Origin: a virus
Virus record (IMG/VR): IMGVR_UViG_3300045131_002362
Coordinates: 1-64,000 of that record
Strand: one strand, 5' to 3'
Length of the DNA: 64,000 bases
Under the pieces are notes generated by a model. The model was not told the DNA's origin. It saw nothing but the letters and a program-made list of their open reading frames with translations, and ran no database searches. The position numbers and the translations under genes were made by a program. Positions 1-8,047 of this stretch are shown here, in pieces (position 1 is the stretch's first letter; each line of letters starts with the position of its first letter).

Positions 1-24
1 GGCATCACGGTATAGTCGGCGTTG

Positions 25-53
25 TTGAAAGGAACGGCACTCCGTTCTATCAT
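25..53 (+). promoter_or_regulatory. Sigma70-like promoter, first repeat copy
   Basis: TTGAAA at 25-30, a 17-base spacer, and TATCAT at 48-53. The spacer contains a perfect 6-bp inverted repeat (GAACGG-CACT-CCGTTC). This is the duplicate of the promoter at 178-206. Confidence 0.5.
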
Positions 54-78
54 GCCCGCGTTATCAATGGAGGTTCAT

Positions 79-168
79 ATGGCAGACGAGACAGTTGCGA
101 AACCGACGCCCGCAGCGGCGAAAAAGACGGTGAAGGCCGCCGGCAAGCCGGAAGGCATCACGGTATAG
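79..168 (+). pseudogene. Truncated duplicate of the 232-432 gene
   Basis: An ATG with an AGGAGG-like site upstream opens a 29-codon frame that matches the first 25 codons of the next gene, then runs into the repeat junction and ends ITV-stop. It is a by-product of the 153-bp duplication and probably has no function, although its start signals are intact and it could be translated. Confidence 0.7.
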
Positions 169-177
169 TCGGCGTTG

Positions 178-206
178 TTGAAAGGAACGGCACTCCGTTC
201 TATCAT
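178..206 (+). promoter_or_regulatory. Sigma70-like promoter for the left tail operon
   Basis: TTGAAA at 178-183, a 17-base spacer and TATCAT at 201-206, 26 bases before the start codon at 232. The inverted repeat GAACGG-CACT-CCGTTC fills the spacer and could be an operator. Spacing and hexamers resemble the candidates at 7975, 12767, 17945 and (other strand) 49143. Confidence 0.55.
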
Positions 207-231
207 GCCCGCGTTATCAATGGAGGTTCAT

Positions 232-432
232 ATGGCAGACGAGACAGTTGCGAAACCGACGCCCGCAGCGGCGAAAAAGACGGTGAAGGCCGCCGGCAAG
301 CCGGAAGGCATCATCGTCTATAACAAGAACCTTAACACCTGGCGAGCGGTCAACGACGCTGGGCACACGGTTCTCACCGGCTCGAAGGCTTCGCTTTCGA
401 CCAAGTTTCCCACGTTCCTTGTGAAGGAGTAA
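232..432 (+). CDS. Small basic protein, unknown function
   Basis: A 66-residue protein with an Ala/Lys/Pro-rich N-terminus (about residues 1-25) and a compact C-terminal part with YNKNLNTWRAV and TFLVKE. The start chosen is the ATG at 232 because a GGAGG site lies just upstream; a TTG at 175 would extend the frame without support. It precedes the tail tube gene by four bases, so it probably belongs to the tail operon. No family recognised. Confidence 0.7.
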   Translation: MADETVAKPTPAAAKKTVKAAGKPEGIIVYNKNLNTWRAVNDAGHTVLTGSKASLSTKFPTFLVKE

Positions 433-436
433 AATT

Positions 437-1033
437 ATGGCAGACGATACCGCATTGCCTATCGGTTGGGTAGAGATGACCTCTGTGCAGGTCGGCACCG
501 ACACCCGTAACACGAACGAGCCGGGCGGCTCCAGGCTGCTCATCTCTTTCGACGAGCCTCTCCCAACGTACGGCGATGATGTCGATGTTGACGATCCGAT
601 GATGCTCGATTTCATCGACTTCAGTATGCCCAGCCTGAAGGCCACGGCCTACAGCACGGCACTGCTCGCTCAGAAGAAGTGGATGACAATGGGCGTGTCG
701 CGTCTCGTCGACAGCGATCAGATCTCCGGCACGATTGAGTGCGCCGGCGCTACGTACGCGATGCTTTCGGCGTTGATCGGTGCCAAGGGCACCTGTCGCA
801 TCGAAATTCCGAACCAGGGCTGGTTCAGCCAGTGGCGCATCGCCGTCCTGTCTGTTGACGGACCGCCCGTGCGAGACGGCGACCGCATGACTGGCAACCT
901 CGTGTTGACCGTGACCAATACCGCTCCGGATGACAAGAGCGAGATGGGTCCCGTGTTTGGCAAGGAGACCATCACGATCACGGATGTGGCCGGGCCGTCG
1001 CTGACGCCGGCAACGGAGCCTGTTGGGCCGTAA
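437..1033 (+). CDS. Probable major tail tube protein
   Basis: A 198-residue protein with strand-forming segments and no membrane segment. It sits directly before the chaperone pair and the tape measure gene, which is where siphophage tail tube genes normally lie. The length is typical of tail tube subunits. The call rests on position and size; no diagnostic motif is visible, so a tail terminator or other tail protein is possible. The start has a GGAG site eight bases upstream. Confidence 0.6.
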   Translation: MADDTALPIGWVEMTSVQVGTDTRNTNEPGGSRLLISFDEPLPTYGDDVDVDDPMMLDFIDFSMPSLKATAYSTALLAQKKWMTMGVSRLVDSDQISGTIECAGATYAMLSALIGAKGTCRIEIPNQGWFSQWRIAVLSVDGPPVRDGDRMTGNLVLTVTNTAPDDKSEMGPVFGKETITITDVAGPSLTPATEPVGP

Positions 1034-1062
1034 GTTGTATCACGAACAAGGGAGACGAGACA

Positions 1063-1512
1063 ATGAGCACAATTAGCAAAGGCATGGCGGCGCTTCAGCG
1101 CAGCAACAATCGGGCCGAGAAGATCACTATCGGCGGCGAAACCTTCATGTTCAAACGCCTGACGATTGGCATGGAGGACGAACTCGACCGGATCATCAAG
1201 GACAATCAGGACGATACGCTGAAGCCGCCGGCCGAGCCGCCGCAGGATGCGGGCGAGGATGCCATCAAGGCGTACGGCGAGGCTGCCGTTGAGTTCCAGA
1301 ACAAGGCGGCAAAGGTGTTCCGCAAGCTCACCGCCGAGTTGATGAAGTACATCCTGCTCGACGAGACCGACAAGCCTCTTTTCGCGCCGGAAGACGACGT
1401 GTACGGCACGTTGAACAACGTGTACGCCAAGAACTTCTTCGCCGCGTACACCCGGTTCCGCAATGGCACGGAGGCGACGCCGGCAGCGGCAGAGAAGCGA
1501 TTTCAAGGCTGA
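1063..1512 (+). CDS. Tail assembly chaperone, short form (gpG-like)
   Basis: A 149-residue acidic, mostly helical protein between the tail tube and tape measure genes, the position of the gpG chaperone in lambda-like tails. Chaperones of this class coat the tape measure during tube assembly. The frame ends at TGA 1510-1512 and overlaps a second frame that runs to 1966 in the +1 register, as expected for a frameshifted G/GT pair. GGGAGACGAGACA precedes the ATG. Confidence 0.7.
   Translation: MSTISKGMAALQRSNNRAEKITIGGETFMFKRLTIGMEDELDRIIKDNQDDTLKPPAEPPQDAGEDAIKAYGEAAVEFQNKAAKVFRKLTAELMKYILLDETDKPLFAPEDDVYGTLNNVYAKNFFAAYTRFRNGTEATPAAAEKRFQG
1498..1512 (+). promoter_or_regulatory. Candidate +1 ribosomal frameshift site CGA UUU CAA
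   Basis: In the chaperone frame the codons are CGA TTT CAA GGC TGA. A Phe-tRNA on UUU can re-pair with UUC after a +1 slip, which leads into the downstream frame as AAG GCT GAT. UUU-C is the slip site used by influenza PA-X. The stop codon lies three codons downstream. Confidence 0.5.
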
Positions 1513-1966
1513 TCCTTCGCTGATGACCCTGTATCAGATCGCGGAGGACACGGGCATACTGCCGAACGTCCTTCGCGAGACCCTTAGCCCGGCAGACCTT
1601 TGCGAGTGGGCGGTGTACATGAACTCGCCCTTTAGCAGGCGCGGACGCGACGTGCTCATGAACGGATGGCTCGTTCAGGTCGTGCGGTCGATGGTTGCGG
1701 ACAAGCGCCACAAGCCCAAGTTCGCCGATTCCGTCTTCCCGTTCGACAAGATCGCGCAGGAGTTCTTCGAGAAGCCGAAGCCTGTCGCGCCGGTTGGTAA
1801 GCCGGTTGCGGCCCCGGTAGGCAAGGCGAAGCCGAAGACGGCGGCAGAGGTCTCACATCTGACGCAGGTTTTGAAAAAGGAGTTGGAGCGGAAGCGGGCG
1901 GATTACAGGGCCGGGAAGATTCCGAACAAGGCGGGCCTGTACTACGGGCAGACGCTGAGAAAGTAG
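1505..1966 (+). CDS. Frameshifted C-terminal part of tail chaperone (gpGT-like)
   Basis: This frame encodes about 153 residues from KADPSL to the stop and has no well-placed start. The ATG at 1463 would add an Arg-rich stretch that is just the other-frame reading of the upstream gene. Slippage of +1 at TTT-C (1501-1504) would give a fusion of about 300 residues (1063-1503 then 1505-1966). The extension has a Pro/Ala/Lys linker and a basic C-terminus. Separate initiation at the ATG near 1522 is the alternative. Confidence 0.6.
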   Translation, partial: KADPSLMTLYQIAEDTGILPNVLRETLSPADLCEWAVYMNSPFSRRGRDVLMNGWLVQVVRSMVADKRHKPKFADSVFPFDKIAQEFFEKPKPVAPVGKPVAAPVGKAKPKTAAEVSHLTQVLKKELERKRADYRAGKIPNKAGLYYGQTLRK

Positions 1967-1975
1967 GGTGCGGAT

Positions 1976-4900
1976 ATGCCGAACGTCGGAACGATCACAG
2001 CCGGGATGTACATGGACCCCTCCGGGTACATCAACGGCTTGAACACGGCGGCAACCGCGACCCGCTCTTTCCAGCAGGGGATGTCCGGCACCTCTTTTGC
2101 CGGCTTCAACAGGGGCGTTTTCGCGTCCACCACGCTGCTCTACGGGATGTCCCGCATCATGTCCACGATGTCGAAGGGCATGGAAGAGTACGCCAACATG
2201 CTCGGGCGCATCGGCACCGTTGCCGACCTCACGGCAGCCTCCGTGAGCGCCCTCGCAGAGTCGATGAAGGCCGTCTCCGTGTACCAAGGTGTGAGCCGCA
2301 AGGACATCATGGGCGGCATGTACACGGCAGCGCAGGCGGGCTACGACTCGCCCGCCGAGATGCGTGCCATGGCGTCAAGCGGCGCGCGCCTGTCCCGAGC
2401 CTCCGGCAAAGAGATCGACGTGAAGAAGAGCGTCGACCTCCAGTCTGGTATCCGCCAGGCGCTCGGCATCGGAATGAGCAGCGTGTCGTCGAACCGCATG
2501 AACGACATCTTGCTCAAAGGCCGTGACATCGGCCGCTGGGAACTCGACGAGATGGCGCACGCCCTCGGCATCCCGCTCACCGTGTGGGGCAACCAGTTCG
2601 CCGGCAAGCAGAGCGGCGAGGAGACGCTGCGGCAGCTCATCAGCGTCATGTCCGTCGCCTCGCTTTCCGGCGTGTCGCCCAACATGACAGCCACCGGAAC
2701 GCGCCGCATCGTTGAGAAGACCCTCCAGCTCAACAAGTCCGGGCGCGTCGGTGATCCCTTGCGCAACGCGCTGAAGGGCGAAGGCTTTGGCGGGCAGAAC
2801 GGCATCATGGACGCGCTCAACCAGGGCGGCATCCAGTACCTCAACACGCTCATGAAGATCACGGGCGGCGGCCAGACAAGCGAGCTGACGCGTCTCGGCT
2901 ACGGTTCGCGCGACCTGCTCGTCCTCACCTCGGCCCTGCGCGGCAAGGGCGCGAAGCTCAACGAGGCGTACGAGGATCTCGGGTACGGCAACGTGGCGGG
3001 CACTACGGAGCGCTACGGCGAGAAGATGCGCCAGACGTACGACTACAGCCGTGACCGTCTACGCGCGCAATGGGAGATAACCTCGCAGCAGTTTATGCAG
3101 GCAAGTGTGCCGCTCCTTGGCGCATTCACCTCCATGCTGGAGGGCTTCAACAAGGTCGCGCAGTCCCTGCCGGAGAGCACTAAGTCCTTCGTGATGCTCA
3201 TGGCTGCGCTGAGCAGCGCCCGCTTCTTCCTGAACCTCCTCGGCTTTCGTGGCGGTGGCTTCGGAGGTGTGCCCACGGGAAGCATGATGGGTGGCGCGGC
3301 AAAGGGAGTGACCGGTGCGCACTCGAGAATGCCAGGGCTGGTTTATCAAAATGGCGGGCAGGTACTTCGTCCCGGACATGAAGCGCAGGACATTCAGGCC
3401 GCGCGTATGGCCCGGCGACAGTCTGCTGCTTCCACCAGAAGCGGTACAATGGGGCGTGCAGATTTTGGTTTGCCGAGCGACAAGTGGGCTGGGACAGCAG
3501 GTATGCCTTGGGGGACCGCGCACACACCGTTCAAACCGATGATGTGGAACGAGGTTCCGATTGGTTCTCGCGCATATTCTAATCTTGACCCTAGCAGGGC
3601 AATGCAAAACTACGGTTCGTCTTGGACGCCGTATCCCTCAGTTGGCAAAGCTTATGGTCCAGCTTGGTATAATTCTCCGCGTTCCGAACCGATGAATTAC
3701 TATCAGGCAGAGAACATGAAGGCAACGAGCGCCAAGTGGGATGCGGCTCGTTCCGCCAGCAACGCTGCATATTGGGCGCCGAACGGGACGCGACTTCCCT
3801 TTACTTCGACGCGGCAGGCCAGTCCTTCAAATGATCGTGCCCGAGTTCTGTCAAACACGGCTGCTTTGGGTGAGCGTTATTTGCCTGGACAAATAACGGG
3901 TAAGCAGTTCACGGACAACGGATATGGTCCTTCCGCGCAAGCCCGAATTCGGTGGGCCGCGTACAAACGGGGCCAGAGTGTAGATTTTGACAGCGGCACA
4001 TACGGTGGTCTTTCTTCGAGTGCGCAGAACTATTTCGCGAATCGCGGGCAAGGCCCGTATTCACGCAGCGTTGGAGCACAGACTACTCTGAATTCGATGT
4101 TCGGTCCACGAACGATTGATCCGCTCACCGGAAAACTTCGCGCGACCAGTATGCCTTTGGGGCTAACATCTCCCGGAACGTCCGCGCTTCTACGTCAGAC
4201 TCCGCAGCTCAGCAGCTATTACGGCTCCGGGGGCGGTGGGACAGCGGTGCTCTCTCAGGCAGCCGGTGCGGTTGGAAGCAAACTATATTCGCTTGGCTCG
4301 GCAGTGATGGGCGTTGTAGGCCCGTTCGTGGCCTTCTCGGCGGCGATCGCCGCCGCCATGTCCTTCATCAAGGGATTCGCCTACAGCGGACGAGAGAGTC
4401 AGAAGGAGGGCGGTCTCGCAAAGCTAACCGGTGGCGCGAGCGGTCCGGGATTTTTTGACACGATCGGACACGGGTTTGAACTCGCCGGAACTTATGCCCG
4501 AAATGGTTCAAAATACGTCGGTGACATGCAGGACGATTACGCCCGTAAGCACGGGTTCGTCCCGATCGGTTCTGGCAGGCCGGAAGATGACAAGGGTGCG
4601 ACTTCACTCCTTGCAGGACTTGCTGGATCTACACCCCTCGGCATGCTTTTCCGCTCTGTTTTCCCCGGAAACAATCCTATCGGACTCGGTGGCAATAGAC
4701 CGGCTGTTATGAACGACGTGATGGGCATGGTTCGCAGAGAACAGATGTCGCCCGGCATGGTTGCTCGTTTTGGCAAAACAGGGTCTTACGGCGGCCTTGG
4801 ACTCTCCGGTCTTGATAACTTCGAGACGGCCCGTCCGATCGTCGAGAAGTACATGCGCGAACAACTCGGGCAAGAACCACCTGACAATTGGAACGAGTGG

Positions 4901-5848
4901 GCTAGGAAGAATCTTGATGCGGCAGCGGAGACCGTCTCGGATGCACTTAAGGCCGCTGGACGAACCATTGCTGCGGGGGCCGTTAAGACCGCGTATGATA
5001 TCGAACGCGTTCGTATGGAGAAGACAACGGACAAGTACACACGTGATGTTCCGGGATATCTCGGTTTCGCCTCTGGCGCGCAGACACTCATGAACCTTGA
5101 GGGCATGCAGCGCGAACCGTTCCAGCCTGACATGGATGCAGCCTGGAAGAAGAAATACGCAGCCGCATACGGAGTGTACTCAAAGCGTCACGGCCTCGGA
5201 GAATACAGAGACAGCTATGTAAAAGGAAACCTCTTCGGACTTGAGGGCGAGGTTGGCAGGGATCTCAAAAAGAGCGTGGAAGGTCCGTTTAAGGATGTGC
5301 TCGAATGGAACCAGAAACTTCGCGGCATGGACTTTTTGGCGCAGAACGGTCCGAGTCTGTCGAATCGGCAGCTTTTACCGGACGCGTCTCTAATTGGTGG
5401 ACTCAATCTGGACGCCCGCAACATGTCCGCCGGCAAGCTGGCATCTGTGCTCGAGATGATCCGTGGTATGGATTACACGAGCTGGACGAAGACGACCGAG
5501 CGTTCGCAGGCTCCGTTCTCCCAGGCACTAGAGTACGGAACGAAGGAAGGTTACAACGCGACGCTTCAGCGCCCGCAAGAAAGTACCGTCGAGATGATGG
5601 CGAAGAACCTCGAATCCGCTTTTGCTGCGATCGAGGCGAGAGTTGACAGGAACGAGGAGAAGCAGTTATCCTTCAATGAGGCGCTCGCGAAGGCCGTCGG
5701 CGATGCTGTATCTGCTGCGATCGAGAAGCAGACACAGGAAGGAATAAACAGGGAAGACGCTCTCGCTGGCAAGATCAATGGCCCGATCGTTGAAGAGTTA
5801 ATGATGCTTGGTGGAAACATTGACGAGTGGCAGCAAAACGAAGAGTAA
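1976..5848 (+). CDS. Tail tape measure protein
   Basis: At 1290 residues this is the largest protein in the window and follows the chaperone pair. It sets tail length and takes part in DNA delivery. The N-terminal 400 residues are helical and rich in Gly/Ala/Ser, like the TP901-type tape measure domain. Hydrophobic stretches occur near residues 405-425 (SFVMLMAALSS) and 760-800 (VMGVVGPFVAFSAAIAAAMS). Residues 440-750 form a Gly/Ser/Tyr/Pro-rich low-complexity linker whose DNA is visibly more AT-rich. At about 1.5 angstrom per residue the tail would be near 190 nm (inference). Confidence 0.9.
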   Translation: MPNVGTITAGMYMDPSGYINGLNTAATATRSFQQGMSGTSFAGFNRGVFASTTLLYGMSRIMSTMSKGMEEYANMLGRIGTVADLTAASVSALAESMKAVSVYQGVSRKDIMGGMYTAAQAGYDSPAEMRAMASSGARLSRASGKEIDVKKSVDLQSGIRQALGIGMSSVSSNRMNDILLKGRDIGRWELDEMAHALGIPLTVWGNQFAGKQSGEETLRQLISVMSVASLSGVSPNMTATGTRRIVEKTLQLNKSGRVGDPLRNALKGEGFGGQNGIMDALNQGGIQYLNTLMKITGGGQTSELTRLGYGSRDLLVLTSALRGKGAKLNEAYEDLGYGNVAGTTERYGEKMRQTYDYSRDRLRAQWEITSQQFMQASVPLLGAFTSMLEGFNKVAQSLPESTKSFVMLMAALSSARFFLNLLGFRGGGFGGVPTGSMMGGAAKGVTGAHSRMPGLVYQNGGQVLRPGHEAQDIQAARMARRQSAASTRSGTMGRADFGLPSDKWAGTAGMPWGTAHTPFKPMMWNEVPIGSRAYSNLDPSRAMQNYGSSWTPYPSVGKAYGPAWYNSPRSEPMNYYQAENMKATSAKWDAARSASNAAYWAPNGTRLPFTSTRQASPSNDRARVLSNTAALGERYLPGQITGKQFTDNGYGPSAQARIRWAAYKRGQSVDFDSGTYGGLSSSAQNYFANRGQGPYSRSVGAQTTLNSMFGPRTIDPLTGKLRATSMPLGLTSPGTSALLRQTPQLSSYYGSGGGGTAVLSQAAGAVGSKLYSLGSAVMGVVGPFVAFSAAIAAAMSFIKGFAYSGRESQKEGGLAKLTGGASGPGFFDTIGHGFELAGTYARNGSKYVGDMQDDYARKHGFVPIGSGRPEDDKGATSLLAGLAGSTPLGMLFRSVFPGNNPIGLGGNRPAVMNDVMGMVRREQMSPGMVARFGKTGSYGGLGLSGLDNFETARPIVEKYMREQLGQEPPDNWNEWARKNLDAAAETVSDALKAAGRTIAAGAVKTAYDIERVRMEKTTDKYTRDVPGYLGFASGAQTLMNLEGMQREPFQPDMDAAWKKKYAAAYGVYSKRHGLGEYRDSYVKGNLFGLEGEVGRDLKKSVEGPFKDVLEWNQKLRGMDFLAQNGPSLSNRQLLPDASLIGGLNLDARNMSAGKLASVLEMIRGMDYTSWTKTTERSQAPFSQALEYGTKEGYNATLQRPQESTVEMMAKNLESAFAAIEARVDRNEEKQLSFNEALAKAVGDAVSAAIEKQTQEGINREDALAGKINGPIVEELMMLGGNIDEWQQNEE

Positions 5849-5865
5849 TCGTCAGAGGAGGTTTT

Positions 5866-7218
5866 ATGGCGAACGCGGCGGCAAGCTGGGAAACAATGCC
5901 AGACACAGATATGGCGGTGACGGATTACAACATCACGGTCACGGACGGAACGACGCCGACCACGTTTACGTTCAGGGTTCGCCGTCAACCTCTTTCGACG
6001 CGAAACATCGCCACACTCGCCACAACGTACGAACGCTATGTGCTTACGTTCGTTGTCACCGATGTGACGGATCATACGGCGACCACAAGTCCGATGGCGG
6101 TCTACGGCGTCGGATTCACAAACATGCTGATCCGCGCGCTACGTTCTCTGATCTCTGGCGGTGCCTCGATGATCCCGAAGCCAGGCACGCAGATCTCTTT
6201 CGGCAGCTCCACGTACATGATCGTTGAGACGACCGAATTCGCGCAGCTTTCGGAAAATACGGCAGACGTGTTCCTTGTCACATGCAACGTGAAGGAGCCT
6301 TCATCAGGTTCGGCTTATCTGGCATCACAGACTTCGCCTAGGCTTGCGAGGTCGGACGATGTGCCGCCGTGGCAGATGCCCGCCGATGTTGTTTTCGACG
6401 CACAGTCTTCCGAAGGCATGACGCTCGGGTTTGCATATCCTGTGGGCGATGTTGACGGCAAGGTTGATCAGGATGTGACTAGCTTGCGCACTTTGGGTTT
6501 GAATTGGGACGGGAAGATGGTCGCGATCGAAAACTATGCGAACGATCCGTTTTCCTCCCCTCCATCGTTTCTCAAGACAACCGGCACGTTGAAGGTGACA
6601 AAGGCTTTTTTGCGACCGGACATGGATGTCAGCGGCTCTGACTTTTCCCTGAATGCGGGCAAGGTGAACAGCGAGGACATCAGCCTCGACCTTGCTGGGG
6701 CCAAGTTCTTTTTCCCTGTCGGAACGCTCACAGTTTCGGGCATAGGCGCAGTGCCAAAAGTCTACAAAAAGCAGTTGCCCTGGTTCAACAAGACGAAGCA
6801 TCCGCTCGATAAGACATACGGAGAACTCTTCTACGGTTATTCCGGAAAGACGGCAAACTCCGTCGCTGTGAACAAAACGGGCGAGACGATCTTGGTCGCC
6901 TGCCCGATGCGCTACGTCGAGATCTCGGCCACGTTTCTTTTCCGCCCGGAGGGCTTTGCTGTCTGGCTGGCGAATCGCGGATACACAGAACTCGACAGTA
7001 ATACGGACGGCGGCAGAAAAGACATCACCGTAAACGGCAAGACGAAAGAGTGTTGGCTTTCAAAGGCCGGAACCCGATCCGATGACGAACGCATCTGGCG
7101 AGGTTTTACGATGGTTGTGCAGAGTCCCGCGATCAAAAATCTACTTTCAAAGCTGCTAAAGACCGGGAACGATTTTGACTGGGCTACTGCACAAGACGGT
7201 TTCGGGAGTGTCGTTTGA
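5866..7218 (+). CDS. Probable distal tail or baseplate protein
   Basis: A 450-residue, mainly beta protein directly after the tape measure gene. The ATG at 5866 is chosen because AGGAGG sits five bases upstream and the frame overlaps little with the tape measure; the longer start at 5827 lies inside that gene. Position suggests a distal tail protein or tail hub. No motif confirms this. Its stop overlaps the next start (TGATG). Confidence 0.55.
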   Translation: MANAAASWETMPDTDMAVTDYNITVTDGTTPTTFTFRVRRQPLSTRNIATLATTYERYVLTFVVTDVTDHTATTSPMAVYGVGFTNMLIRALRSLISGGASMIPKPGTQISFGSSTYMIVETTEFAQLSENTADVFLVTCNVKEPSSGSAYLASQTSPRLARSDDVPPWQMPADVVFDAQSSEGMTLGFAYPVGDVDGKVDQDVTSLRTLGLNWDGKMVAIENYANDPFSSPPSFLKTTGTLKVTKAFLRPDMDVSGSDFSLNAGKVNSEDISLDLAGAKFFFPVGTLTVSGIGAVPKVYKKQLPWFNKTKHPLDKTYGELFYGYSGKTANSVAVNKTGETILVACPMRYVEISATFLFRPEGFAVWLANRGYTELDSNTDGGRKDITVNGKTKECWLSKAGTRSDDERIWRGFTMVVQSPAIKNLLSKLLKTGNDFDWATAQDGFGSVV

Positions 7219-8000
7219 TGAGCGCGCCGAACATGATAGGTCAGGGGCCAGTCTGGAACTATGGCCACAACGCCTCTTTCGGTTTGTGGGTGCGGCCCGT
7301 AAAGGGATCGAAGCTCTTCGTGTGCCTCTATCGCGGTGTAATCTTCTCGCGCAAAACCACATTCGTTTGGCAGGAGGTGAAGAATGATGAGGCAGCGCCA
7401 GGCGAGACTCCCGCACAAGATGACGGCAAGCCAAAGTTCGATTTTAAGATGAAGATCGAACCGGCACTGAACGTTTTTTCGCCGTGCGGATCTCTCGTTC
7501 CGTATCCCGATTTTCCGATCTTCGTCTTCGCATCTGAAGGAAATGTGATTTACTCAGATGCCTCGATGAAGACGTTTAAGAAGTTTGGTGAACTTCCCGC
7601 ATCCGAGTTTTACTCCAAGATCGGAGAAGGAGCGGCGCAATCCTTCGACCTTCCGGACATCGACAAGAGCGTGTACGAGGGAACCTCTGAGGAACTCGAC
7701 GAAACGAAACGCGGCCTGCTCACGCCGATCTTTATGATCTCGGTCGAAAAGGAGCCAAACGGTTCGTTGTCGATCGCAGAGATTCTCGACATTCGCGCAT
7801 CCGACACGTTCACGTTTGCTGAAAAGGCGGCGGAAGAAACTCCGGGTGAGGGCGACGAAGATCCGTGTGAGCGGGACGGAGAAGATCCTGCCGACGGGCG
7901 TACAACGGTTGGCGGAGATCCGAACCTTGGGGATGTGGAGCCGACAGAAGACGTAGTGGAAGAGGAGCAGGCTGTTGATCCCTGTCCCGAAGACGTGTAA
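7218..8000 (+). CDS. Tail-associated protein with acidic C-terminus
   Basis: A 260-residue protein translationally coupled to the previous gene (TGATG). The first 190 residues look globular (GLWVRPVKGSKLFVCLYRG near the start). The last 60 are strongly acidic with several Pro and Cys (DPCERDGED, DPCPEDV). Probably a minor tail or baseplate component given its neighbours; function not recognised. Confidence 0.55.
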   Translation: MSAPNMIGQGPVWNYGHNASFGLWVRPVKGSKLFVCLYRGVIFSRKTTFVWQEVKNDEAAPGETPAQDDGKPKFDFKMKIEPALNVFSPCGSLVPYPDFPIFVFASEGNVIYSDASMKTFKKFGELPASEFYSKIGEGAAQSFDLPDIDKSVYEGTSEELDETKRGLLTPIFMISVEKEPNGSLSIAEILDIRASDTFTFAEKAAEETPGEGDEDPCERDGEDPADGRTTVGGDPNLGDVEPTEDVVEEEQAVDPCPEDV

Positions 8001-8003
8001 ACT
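7975..8003 (+). promoter_or_regulatory. Candidate promoter before the BACON adhesin gene
   Basis: TTGATC at 7975-7980, a 17-base spacer, and TAAACT at 7998-8003, about 45 bases before the ATG at 8048. It overlaps the end of the previous gene. It matches the hexamer spacing of the other left-arm candidates but is weaker. Confidence 0.35.
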
Positions 8004-8047
8004 GAACACCTGACGCAGTATTGGTGAACACCGACGGAGCCCCCGAT

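Larger units (their letters stand above)
1..313. repeat. 153-bp tandem duplication
   Basis: Bases 1-153 recur identically at 154-306, and the first seven bases (GGCATCA) occur again at 307-313 before the sequence diverges. Each unit carries the end of a reading frame (GGC ATC ACG GTA TAG), a promoter, a ribosome binding site and the first 25 codons of the small gene at 232. The seven-base match at both junctions fits a duplication between short homologies. The repeat starts exactly at base 1, so an assembly artefact at a contig end is also possible. Confidence 0.9.

Noticed and set aside
3668-3673. TATAAT on the + strand
   Set aside because: Inside the AT-rich linker of the tape measure gene with no fitting -35 box.
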